A DNA stretch of 64,000 nt, from positions 1 to 64,000 of the forward strand of contig JAJTEF010000006.1 in the NCBI GenBank assembly GCA_021300355.1, written 5' to 3'. Positions 25,398 through 32,415 of this stretch are shown here, piece after piece; position 1 is the first letter of the stretch; the number at the start of each line of letters is the position of its first letter. The notes below the pieces were generated by a model. The model made no database searches, was not told the DNA's origin, and worked only from the letters and a program-made list of their open reading frames with translations. A program made the translations under genes and the position numbers. This DNA comes from Sphingomonadaceae bacterium (GTDB lineage Bacteria; Pseudomonadota; Alphaproteobacteria; Sphingomonadales; Sphingomonadaceae).

Positions 25398-25418
25398 TCA
25401 CATTGTAGCATAATGTGA
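25398..25418. promoter_or_regulatory. Inverted repeat TCACATT-N7-AATGTGA between secreted unknown and tonB
   Basis: Perfect 7-base arms separated by 7 bases, 48 bases before the minus-strand gene start and about 185 bases before tonB. It has the size of a dimer-binding operator. The binding protein is unknown. Confidence 0.4.
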
Positions 25419-25602
25419 ACCTGTCCATGAATTGCGTCTGAATCGCAGAATCCGGATTGCTTGGCATGTTAGGGTTGGCTAATGCGTCGATGAATCGAGT
25501 AAAAAAAGATATATTTCGATATCGCGAGGGTACTTTGGGGCACGGTAAAATGTGCGCCCTTAGTGTACTATTTTGTTTTGAAGGTAGGAGAGTTGTTTCC
25601 GC

Positions 25603-26250
25603 ATGGCATATGCTGATCAAGATGGGATGAGCACAAACCGTTTGGTTTCTGTCGTCATTGTACTCCTTCTTCACGCTTTCCTCGGTTATGCCTTGGTGAC
25701 TGGCCTCGCATATGATGCGGTCGTCTCGATCAAGGAAAAGATGACCGTGGTCGACGTGAAAGAAGAAGAACCACCCGAAGAAGAAGAACCACCACCAGAG
25801 CCAGAGAAGCAAATCGAGCCTCCGGTCGTTTCGCCTCCGCCAATGGTTGTTACGGTGACACCACCGCCAACGGTTCGTACAGTTGATACGCCGCCACCTG
25901 CGGCTCCAATTGTACCGACAGCCGCGCCTCCAGCGCCCCCGCCGCCGCCAGCAGGTCCTACTGCTGAAGCGAAGCCACGGGGCAACCCAGGTAACTGGGC
26001 AAACACGAACGACTATCCGTCGCGTGCTTTGCAACAGGAGCGTGAAGGAACCACTGGCTTCCGCGTTACGATTGGCATCGATGGCCGTGTCGTTGATTGC
26101 CAAGTTACGCAGTCAAGTGGCCATGCGGATCTTGATGCGGCAACCTGCACCAACGTGAAGCGTCGTGCGCGCTTTGAACCCGCCGTTCGTAATGGCGAAA
26201 AAGTTCAAGGCTCGTATTCAAACCGCGTACGGTGGCAGATACCGAAATAA
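25603..26250 (+). CDS. tonB: Energy transducer TonB
   Basis: A 215-residue protein. A single N-terminal transmembrane helix (LVSVVIVLLLHAFLGYALV, about 13-31) is followed by a Glu/Pro-rich periplasmic spacer (about 45-115, EEEPPEEEEPPPEPEK and many Pro-Ala repeats). The C-terminal TonB box-binding domain is TGFRVTIGIDGRVVDCQVTQSSGHADLD, ending RARFEPA. It couples proton motive force to outer-membrane receptors. It begins the tonB-exbB-exbD-exbD operon. Two cysteines in the C-terminal domain (VVDCQ, ATCTN) could pair. Confidence 0.93.
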   Translation: MAYADQDGMSTNRLVSVVIVLLLHAFLGYALVTGLAYDAVVSIKEKMTVVDVKEEEPPEEEEPPPEPEKQIEPPVVSPPPMVVTVTPPPTVRTVDTPPPAAPIVPTAAPPAPPPPPAGPTAEAKPRGNPGNWANTNDYPSRALQQEREGTTGFRVTIGIDGRVVDCQVTQSSGHADLDAATCTNVKRRARFEPAVRNGEKVQGSYSNRVRWQIPK

Positions 26251-26330
26251 TTTTTCTGGCCCGGTTTGGGGGGAGCCTTGGTTCCGGGCCTCATTTGCTA
26301 GCAAGTAATATTTTTTGAGAGGTAGTTAAA

Positions 26331-27089
26331 ATGTCGATTTTGTTTCTGACCGCGGCCGGTGCCGCACCTGAGGCCGCCGCACAATTCGGTCTTATCCCTG
26401 CGCTTAAAGAAGGCGGACCAATCTCCATCGCGATTTTCTCCGTGATGGTCATCATGTCGGTTTTCTCGTTCTACATCATGTTCACGAAGCTTTTTGAACA
26501 GCGGAAGGTTCTGAACCAGTATAACGACGTTCGTGCGCAATTCTGGCGCGCAGCTACGCTTGAAGAAGGCGCAGTAAAGCTCGATAAGAACAGTGCATAT
26601 CGTCAGGTCGTTGACGACGCCATCCAAGCGAAAAAGCAGCATAGCCTTTTGACTGATCCAGTCGAAGCACATGACTGGCTGCATGGCGCGATGGCGCGTT
26701 CGGAAGACTCCATCAATAACAAGCTGTCGAGCGGCCTTCCTTTCCTCGCAACGGTTGGTGCAACGGCTCCTTTCGTTGGTCTGCTCGGTACGGTTATCGG
26801 CATCTACTCGGCGCTGATCAAAATCGGTATCGCTGGTCAGGCTGACATCGGCAAGATCGCTGGTCCAGTTGGTGAAGCACTGATCATGACCGCAATTGGT
26901 CTGTTCGTTGCTGTTCCTGCTGTTCTTGCGTACAACTGGCTTCAGGCACGTAACAAGACAATCGCACGTAGCCTCGCAACCTTCTCGAACGATGTACTTG
27001 GTTACATCTCTTCGGGCGGCCGCGTTAAGCCTGCTGTTCCTGCCGCTGCACCAGCTGGTAAGCCAGCACCTGCTGCAGCTAAGAAGTAA
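26331..27089 (+). CDS. exbB: ExbB/TolQ-family proton channel subunit
   Basis: A 252-residue membrane protein with three helices, about residues 30-50, 140-165 and 180-205. The conserved block LPFLATVGATAPFVGLLGTVIGIY and GLFVAVPAVLAYNWL is the MotA/TolQ/ExbB signature, with threonines lining the proton path. The C-terminal tail is Ala/Pro-rich (PAVPAAAPAGKPAPAAAKK). It assembles as a pentamer with ExbD and TonB. It lies 80 bases downstream of tonB and 92 bases before the first exbD. Confidence 0.93.
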   Translation: MSILFLTAAGAAPEAAAQFGLIPALKEGGPISIAIFSVMVIMSVFSFYIMFTKLFEQRKVLNQYNDVRAQFWRAATLEEGAVKLDKNSAYRQVVDDAIQAKKQHSLLTDPVEAHDWLHGAMARSEDSINNKLSSGLPFLATVGATAPFVGLLGTVIGIYSALIKIGIAGQADIGKIAGPVGEALIMTAIGLFVAVPAVLAYNWLQARNKTIARSLATFSNDVLGYISSGGRVKPAVPAAAPAGKPAPAAAKK

Positions 27090-27181
27090 TATTGGGTTAG
27101 GGCCGCGTTTCGGCGCGGCCCATCCGCCAGCAACCGCTGGCGCTCGATTTTTGACCCAATTTATTTAGAGAGGATTGGCCA

Positions 27182-27724
27182 ATGGCAATCAGTTCAGGAG
27201 GCGGCGGCGATGATGCGCCAATGTCTGACATCAACACAACGCCGCTCGTCGACGTCATGCTGGTGCTCCTCATCGTATTCCTCATCGCAATTCCGGTCGC
27301 TATCCAAACAGTGAAAATGGACATTCCGGTCATCAAGTTTGAACCAACGAAGGCAAAGCGTGAAAACGTTCTTCTGTCGGTGACAACAACCGATGCCGGC
27401 GGTCGTGATCCCGGTGACCCCGCTTATGAAGGTGCAAACCCGAATGGCGAGTGCCGAATTTACTGGAACGTAACGCCTGTTGATTCAACCGAGTTGGTGG
27501 ATCGTGCGGCGAAGCATTTGAAGGCAGAATTTGAAAAGCTCGGTGGCCCAGAAGCCGCCGCCGCTGGTCTGATCGAGCCTGACATGCTGCCAGAGGCGCA
27601 CATTCGTGGTGATATCAACACGCCTTATCGATGCATCGGTGGTGCAATTTACACCATGCAGATGGCCGGTTTTGCGCGTGTTGGCTTCATTTCATCGCCG
27701 TTCGAAAACGCGAACGTGCAGTAA
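27182..27724 (+). CDS. ExbD-family protein (first copy)
   Basis: A 180-residue protein with one N-terminal helix containing the essential proton-carrying aspartate: MSDINTTPLVDVMLVLLIVF (Asp in LVD). The periplasmic domain is longer than in E. coli ExbD (141 residues) and has an inserted segment around residues 70-95 (TTDAGGRDPGDPAYEGANPN). It is paired with a second exbD 21 bases downstream, suggesting a mixed ExbB/ExbD assembly or two alternative partners. Confidence 0.92.
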   Translation: MAISSGGGGDDAPMSDINTTPLVDVMLVLLIVFLIAIPVAIQTVKMDIPVIKFEPTKAKRENVLLSVTTTDAGGRDPGDPAYEGANPNGECRIYWNVTPVDSTELVDRAAKHLKAEFEKLGGPEAAAAGLIEPDMLPEAHIRGDINTPYRCIGGAIYTMQMAGFARVGFISSPFENANVQ

Positions 27725-27745
27725 GTAATTTAAGGAGCAATCATC

Positions 27746-28201
27746 ATGGCAATGAGTGGCGGTAACGATGATGGCCAGCCGATGATGGAAATGAACACAA
27801 CGCCGTTAATCGACGTTATGCTCGTTCTCCTCATCATGCTGATGATCACCATCCCCCCGGTTTCGCACGCCGTAAACATTGACCTTCCGGTCAATGATCC
27901 AAATGCGCCACCACCGGAAGTTCCGATCGATCCTGTTATCAACAAGATCATCATTCTTCCGAACAGCGCAATTCAGTGGAACGGCACGCCGGTTTCGATT
28001 CAGCAGATGGAGCAGTATCTGGTCCGGACGACTTCAATGAATCCAGAACCCGAGCTTCAGTTCCAACCAGCCCCAACGGCGCCATATGACACCGTTGATA
28101 AGGCCCTGGTTTCTGTAAAGCGTAGCGGAATCTCGAAATTCGGTTTTGTCGGCAACGAACAATACCGCGTCTTCGGTAAGGCTTCGCGTGAGGGTCGGTA
28201 G
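27746..28201 (+). CDS. ExbD-family protein (second copy)
   Basis: A 151-residue ExbD with the same helix motif, MMEMNTTPLIDVMLVLLIML, Asp conserved. The periplasmic domain (LPVNDPNAPPPEVPIDPVINK, later KRSGISKFGFVGNEQYR) is clearly different from the first copy, so this is an old duplication rather than a recent one. It ends 29 bases before the operon terminator. Confidence 0.92.
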   Translation: MAMSGGNDDGQPMMEMNTTPLIDVMLVLLIMLMITIPPVSHAVNIDLPVNDPNAPPPEVPIDPVINKIIILPNSAIQWNGTPVSIQQMEQYLVRTTSMNPEPELQFQPAPTAPYDTVDKALVSVKRSGISKFGFVGNEQYRVFGKASREGR

Positions 28202-28230
28202 TTTCCGAACCTTCCGTTAATACGACATTT

Positions 28231-28264
28231 AAAAAGGCGGTGCAGAAATGCGCCGCCTTTTTTA
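28231..28264. terminator. Bidirectional rho-independent terminator
   Basis: Arms AAAAAGGCGG(T)GC and GC(G)CCGCCTTTTT form a 13-bp stem with one G-T pair and a 6-base loop. It has A and T runs on both sides, so it can end both the tonB-exbD operon and the M20 peptidase gene. Confidence 0.9.
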
Positions 28265-28322
28265 TTGTCTGCTGTGACGGCCAAGGAACAACACCGGCCC
28301 ACTGTTCGCTGTTGTTTTTGCT

Positions 28323-29696
28323 TTATTTGCTCATGGACAGCCGGCTCATCAGAATTGCTGCGCGCTTTGCCTGCCGTTTGATGCTCGCAAGGTCGACTGT
28401 CTCCCCGGGGGCGTGGTCACCTTTGCTATAGACGCCAAGGCCGACGAGACCGTCGACGTCATTGGCGACGAAGCTGATGTCTCCTGCGCCACGTTTCAAC
28501 GGGTTGAGCGGCGGTTGGGCATCCAGTCCCAGATCCCGGTTTACAACATTCAGTTGCGCCAACAACGCCTTGTTGCCCTCTGTTGGCGCCATCAAATCCT
28601 GATTCACAAGATTGAGTTGCGCCAATAATGCTTTGTTACCCTCCGTCGGTGCCATGGCGGGATAGCCGCCGGGGTCAAAGCTAATCTTGGCGCTGGTCTT
28701 TGGTGCAGATGCCGACACGATGGCCTGCATCTTCTGCCGGACCCGCGCACTTTGGTCTTCGGATAAGGTCCGGAAGTCACCGCGCGCGATGGCTATGCCG
28801 GGAATGATGTTGGTCTTCCCCTTGGCACTTGCGCGGACGCCGTCATTATCAAACGTTGCCTCTTGCCCCGCGGCAATCAAACCGACGTTGAACGTCAGAT
28901 TTGGTTCAGGCAGCTCGGTGCGGAATTGATGAATGATGCGCGCCAGTTCAAACGCTGCGCCATCGCCATAAGTGGAATCAAAGATCAGCGAGCTATGCCC
29001 GGTGACGCCGGAAACCTCTAACTTCCAACTATTCGACGACCGGCGCGCGATAACGCCCATGTCCTTGCCATCCTCAATCGACAGTCCTTCGAAATCGAGC
29101 GCGACATCTGCAGTCTTGCCGGCGGCAATCAACGGCGCGCGGGTAATCTCGATTGGGTCGCCTGCGTCCTCTTCATCGCCTGTCATATGAATTTCTATAT
29201 GCGCGTCCTTCAGCGTGCCTGCCGCTTGCATGGCGCGCAAAGCAGACACGATCACGACCATGCCACCCTTGTCGTCACCTGCGCCCGGCCCAACGGCTTC
29301 ATCACCGTTGCGGACGAATTTCTGGAATGGGCTATCGGCTTCAAAAACGGTGTCGAGATGCGCAATCAGTAAAAGCTTCTTTGTGTCCTTCTTGCCGGTC
29401 ATTGTTGCGACCAGATGCCCCGAGCGTCCAGCCTTGGCCATATCCAGCCATGCCACCTTGAACCCAAGCGGTTCGAGCTCAGCGCGCATCATATCGCCGA
29501 CGGTTTTGACACCAGCGAAGTTCATCGTTCCCGAATTTTGGTTAACCATCCGCTCAAGCAAGGCAACCGAGCGTTCATACTCCGCGTCAACGGTTGCGGC
29601 CATCTTGGCTTCGGGCTTTGAAAGCTGGGCAAACGCCGGCGTTGAAAGCGCCAAGAGCGCAACGCTGCTCATCAAAGACAGGGCTTGGAATTTCAT
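28323..29696 (-). CDS. M20-family zinc metallopeptidase, exported, with internal duplication
   Basis: A 457-residue protein with a signal peptide (LMSSVALLALSTPAFAQ, cleavage near 23). Metal ligands are HLDTVFE, GAGDDKGG and TGDEEDAGDP, and a C-terminal SFVANDVDGL histidine region is replaced by a less clear ending. The family includes carboxypeptidase G2-like hydrolases that release terminal glutamate or act on peptides. Residues near 348-389 carry a 21-residue segment repeated in tandem (MAPTEGNKALLAQLN.VN.DL twice). The gene ends at a bidirectional terminator and its downstream 3' flank faces the tonB operon. Confidence 0.88.
   Translation of the reverse strand: MKFQALSLMSSVALLALSTPAFAQLSKPEAKMAATVDAEYERSVALLERMVNQNSGTMNFAGVKTVGDMMRAELEPLGFKVAWLDMAKAGRSGHLVATMTGKKDTKKLLLIAHLDTVFEADSPFQKFVRNGDEAVGPGAGDDKGGMVVIVSALRAMQAAGTLKDAHIEIHMTGDEEDAGDPIEITRAPLIAAGKTADVALDFEGLSIEDGKDMGVIARRSSNSWKLEVSGVTGHSSLIFDSTYGDGAAFELARIIHQFRTELPEPNLTFNVGLIAAGQEATFDNDGVRASAKGKTNIIPGIAIARGDFRTLSEDQSARVRQKMQAIVSASAPKTSAKISFDPGGYPAMAPTEGNKALLAQLNLVNQDLMAPTEGNKALLAQLNVVNRDLGLDAQPPLNPLKRGAGDISFVANDVDGLVGLGVYSKGDHAPGETVDLASIKRQAKRAAILMSRLSMSK
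28530..28655 (-). repeat. Tandem duplication of 63 bp inside the M20 peptidase gene
   Basis: Units 28593-28655 and 28530-28592 each encode the 21-residue pattern starting MAPTEGNKALLAQ. The protein copies differ at only a few positions while synonymous bases differ often, so the repeat is in frame and not freshly copied. Confidence 0.9.
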
Positions 29697-29768
29697 GACA
29701 TACTCCTGAAAACTATAGCCATGATGTGCCGCGCTTTGTGCGTTCGGGCAAGGGTGTTGATGCGGAAC

Positions 29769-30677
29769 TTATGCGGCCGGCTTTTTCGCGAGGATGTGTT
29801 CGAGAATGAAATGCGGCACCGTCAGCGTTGATATCAGAATAAATGCAGACCGGACGATGCCCATGTCCGAAGGGACGTCGCCTTGGCACAGGAACATCAA
29901 GACGCCTAACCCCAAAGAAAGCGCGGACACGGCGGCCACAATGGCTGCCTTTTTCAATTTAGACAGGCCGCCCGTTTCGCGCAGCGCGTCCGCCATATGT
30001 CGCGGCGAGTGCAGCCCGCAAAAGAAAACGGCAAATGCCACGAGCGGCGGCAGGAACAAGGCGGCTGTGATACAGGCCAGCACTTCAAGCGCGCTTTGCG
30101 TGTCATCATGCCGGAACGCCCAATAGGCAAAGACAAGGCTGCCCAGCGCAGCAGGGACTGATGCCGCGCCAAGCAGCGCGGCGATCACTGCGCCGTTTTG
30201 GCTACCCGTTAGCGCGGCGAATATCATGGCGACATCGTCGGGGCTGGCCAGCGCAGGCAGGGCGACCAATGCCCACCCAACCATCATGGCTAGAAACGGA
30301 TCTACGCCACCACGCCAATCACGGCTGAAATGCACAATTGAGATGAGCAGGAATGAAATGAGCGCAAGTTCCGGAAGCTGGAGCCATAAGACGACCATAG
30401 CGGCGGCGCATCCCACATAGCTGCCAATTATCTTCATCCTGCCCGCCACCCCATTCTGCCCAAAATGGGCAGCAGCGATTTCGACGTCCAGCGTGCCGTG
30501 GGGAATGCCTGCAATCACGATGGCCGCAGCAGCCAGCATATTGGCCTCAACGCTGTCCATGCCGCCCAGAAGGCGGTCTACGGCAATAAGCAGCAACGTT
30601 GCTGCCGGTAACGCAAACAGGCGCAACATTTTAGAAAATGTCGCGCCTGCAGAATGCGGATATAAAATTATATTCAT
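29769..30677 (-). CDS. blh: Brp/Blh-type beta-carotene 15,15'-dioxygenase
   Basis: A 302-residue integral membrane enzyme that cleaves beta-carotene to two retinal molecules. Metal-binding histidines are visible in GIPHGTLDVEIA (H60), VHFSRD (H116) and GLHSPRHM (H223, H227). There are about eight hydrophobic helices. It starts 52 bases after the rhodopsin stop, in the same direction, and so supplies its chromophore. A 9-bp hairpin in the gap may lower its translation. The ribosome site is weak. Confidence 0.93.
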   Translation of the reverse strand: MNIILYPHSAGATFSKMLRLFALPAATLLLIAVDRLLGGMDSVEANMLAAAAIVIAGIPHGTLDVEIAAAHFGQNGVAGRMKIIGSYVGCAAAMVVLWLQLPELALISFLLISIVHFSRDWRGGVDPFLAMMVGWALVALPALASPDDVAMIFAALTGSQNGAVIAALLGAASVPAALGSLVFAYWAFRHDDTQSALEVLACITAALFLPPLVAFAVFFCGLHSPRHMADALRETGGLSKLKKAAIVAAVSALSLGLGVLMFLCQGDVPSDMGIVRSAFILISTLTVPHFILEHILAKKPAA

Positions 30678-30685
30678 ACAGGAAT

Positions 30686-30707
30686 GTACGCCGCCATAGC
30701 GGCGTAC
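30686..30707 (-). promoter_or_regulatory. Perfect 9-bp hairpin between rhodopsin and blh
   Basis: GTACGCCGC and GCGGCGTAC pair across a 4-base loop. The base of the stem lies about 9 bases before the blh start codon, in the place where the ribosome site should be. There is no T-run after it, so attenuation or mRNA protection fits better than termination. Confidence 0.6.
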
Positions 30708-30729
30708 GTCCAGTGTTTATCCGAAGGAC

Positions 30730-31476
30730 TTAGCCATATTCGGCTTGCGACTTGCGCACGGCGATCATGTAGATCAAGACGCCGACGCCTGCCTTTGCGA
30801 TCAAGTCAGCGATTGTGTAGCCGACTTGTACGCCAACGGTTACGTCAGAACCGCTCAGATTGGTGTACGGGATCATGTATACGATCGGGTAGAAACCCCA
30901 TGATGCGAAGGTCAGCAAGCGTGCCTTCTTCACCAGTTCACGTACATTTTCAGGCTGGTTGTTGATCGATGCACCGAGGCCGGCGAACAACTGCCACATG
31001 ATGTAGACAAATGGGATTGCCGACAATGTGCCCCACAAAACGCGGGTCGGAATGTCCGTTGCGATTTCACCTGGGTAGCCCAAAATGATCATCAATGCAG
31101 CGGCGCCGCCAAGCTTGAACGACTTCGAGACAGTTTCTTCTTGGCTCAGACGCATCACGAGGATGAGTTCGATGAGAAGCAATGGCACGGTCAACAACCA
31201 ATCGACATAGCGATAGGCATCGTTAAACGCATAGCCGCTTGCGGCCACGATTCCGCCTTCAACGGTATATGCGCCTTCCCAGCTTTCGAAAATACGGAAA
31301 TAGTGATACGCGGCAATGGCGGTAACCAAGCCGGAAATGGTGAGCGCTGTCTTGTAGGCTGGGCCCACTTGCGAGCGGCCGAGCCACAAAAACAGCGTTG
31401 CTGCTGCCATGGTGGCAAATGTAAATGAGAATGCATTATAGACCAGGGAATACTGGCCAAAAGTTAGATTTTCCAC
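30730..31476 (-). CDS. Green-tuned proton-pumping microbial rhodopsin (proteorhodopsin/xanthorhodopsin-like)
   Basis: A 248-residue, seven-helix retinal protein in the inner membrane. Helix C YRYVDWLLTVPLLLIEL gives acceptor D92, T96 and donor E103, the DTE motif of outward proton pumps. L100 at the colour-tuning position predicts green absorption. The counterion-coupled histidine is H58 (AYHYF). The retinal lysine is K228 (ADLIAKAG). The helix E residue matching the carotenoid-fenestration glycine is G149 (RVLWGTLS). The start is GTG with GGAG six bases upstream. It heads a unit with blh and is divergent from the LOV regulator. Not predicted to be a sensory type (no transducer gene). Confidence 0.95.
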   Translation of the reverse strand: MENLTFGQYSLVYNAFSFTFATMAAATLFLWLGRSQVGPAYKTALTISGLVTAIAAYHYFRIFESWEGAYTVEGGIVAASGYAFNDAYRYVDWLLTVPLLLIELILVMRLSQEETVSKSFKLGGAAALMIILGYPGEIATDIPTRVLWGTLSAIPFVYIMWQLFAGLGASINNQPENVRELVKKARLLTFASWGFYPIVYMIPYTNLSGSDVTVGVQVGYTIADLIAKAGVGVLIYMIAVRKSQAEYG

Positions 31477-31493
31477 GTTACTCTCCCCCTTTG

Positions 31494-31513
31494 CGACATC
31501 ATTTCGGATGTCG
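31494..31513. promoter_or_regulatory. Inverted repeat CGACATC-N6-GATGTCG upstream of rhodopsin
   Basis: Two 7-base arms in the rhodopsin leader, 18-37 bases before its GTG. It could bind a dimeric HTH regulator or fold as RNA. See the third half-site at 31586-31592. Confidence 0.55.
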
Positions 31514-31585
31514 GGGGCTTTTTCATAAACGCTGACCTGGGGACAACAACCTAACCTTTATACCATGTTTTTGTGATATTGCCCT

Positions 31586-31592
31586 CGACATC
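31586..31592. promoter_or_regulatory. Third CGACATC half-site abutting a candidate rhodopsin promoter
   Basis: On the minus strand GATGTCG directly precedes a poor -35 (AGGGCA, 31585-31580). A TATAAA -10 follows at 31562-31557 with 17-base spacing. This is the position of a class II activator site. Confidence 0.35.
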
Positions 31593-31633
31593 GCAGAACT
31601 GGCATATATAGTGGTTAACTCTGAAATGCCCCT

Positions 31634-32275
31634 ATGGGGGTACGCGGGAGGCACTGTAATTTGGACGTTTTGGGCCGCTCTAACGAGAAACTAGACGCGC
31701 TAATCGCGAATAGCCCGATAGCGTCAGTGATCAGCGACCCGCGTCAAAGCGGCAATCCAATCATTGCCTGTAATGCTGCGTTTCTTGAACTGACGGGCTA
31801 TGCGGAACATGAAATCATTGGGCGGAACTGCAAATTTTTGGCCGGTCCAGAGACTGAACCGTGGTTAACCGACACGATCAGCAATGGCGTTCAACGTCAC
31901 GCCCCGGTCATGGTCGAAATTCTGAACTACAAACGCGATGGCACACCCTTTCGTAATGCAGTGCTGGTCGCGCCGTTGTTTGACGAAGAAGGTGAACTTG
32001 AGTTCTTTCTTGGTTCTCAGGTCGAACTTGAGCCCAGTGCGCCAGCGTCTTACGAGAGCCGTCATGCCGCGGCCGCGGCGGCGGTGAAGGCATTGTCACG
32101 GCGGCAGCGCGAAGTGTTGGCCGAAATGGCGCTGGGCCATTTGAACAAGCAAATCGCGTTCCGGCTTGGGCTCAGCGAACAAACCGTCAAAATGCACCGT
32201 GCGTTGTTAATGGAGCGGTTGGGCGCGGCGAGTTCGGCCGATGCTATTCGCATTGCAGTAGAGGCCGGGCTTTAA
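31634..32275 (+). CDS. Short LOV-HTH (LuxR) blue-light transcription regulator, EL222-like
   Basis: A 213-residue protein. The LOV domain spans about 20-132; [12 protein letters not shown] has the photoactive cysteine at C66, [13 protein letters not shown] binds flavin and FFLGSQVEL carries the signalling Gln at 129. A short linker leads to a LuxR/FixJ HTH (151-213, [43 protein letters not shown]). Blue light would form a cysteinyl-flavin adduct and release the HTH. It is divergent from the rhodopsin-blh unit with 157 bases between. The ATG at 31634 has no clear ribosome site; a TTG at 31661 has GGGAGG 9 bases upstream. Confidence 0.93.
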   Translation: MGVRGRHCNLDVLGRSNEKLDALIANSPIASVISDPRQSGNPIIACNAAFLELTGYAEHEIIGRNCKFLAGPETEPWLTDTISNGVQRHAPVMVEILNYKRDGTPFRNAVLVAPLFDEEGELEFFLGSQVELEPSAPASYESRHAAAAAAVKALSRRQREVLAEMALGHLNKQIAFRLGLSEQTVKMHRALLMERLGAASSADAIRIAVEAGL

Positions 32276-32359
32276 TCTGCGCATTTGCTGTAACGGCGGC
32301 TAATGAGCTGCCTCGACAAGACACGGCGTCAAGGACGCAACTACTAAACACCAAATGAA

Positions 32360-32391
32360 AAGGCCCGGCAGTCCCCCAACCGCCGGGCCTT
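32360..32391 (-). terminator. Rho-independent terminator after glnA
   Basis: AAGGCCCGGC and GCCGGGCCTT pair perfectly (10 bp) over a 12-base loop, with TTTTC following on the minus strand. It lies 25 bases beyond the glnA stop. Confidence 0.87.
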
Positions 32392-32415
32392 AAGCTAATG
32401 ATCCGATGCGTAGGA

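Noticed and set aside
24496-26103. Long minus-strand open frame of 535 codons running antisense through tonB
   Set aside because: Its first part is antisense to the Pro-rich tonB and reads as low-complexity Trp/Arg runs. The real gene begins at 25350 with a signal peptide.
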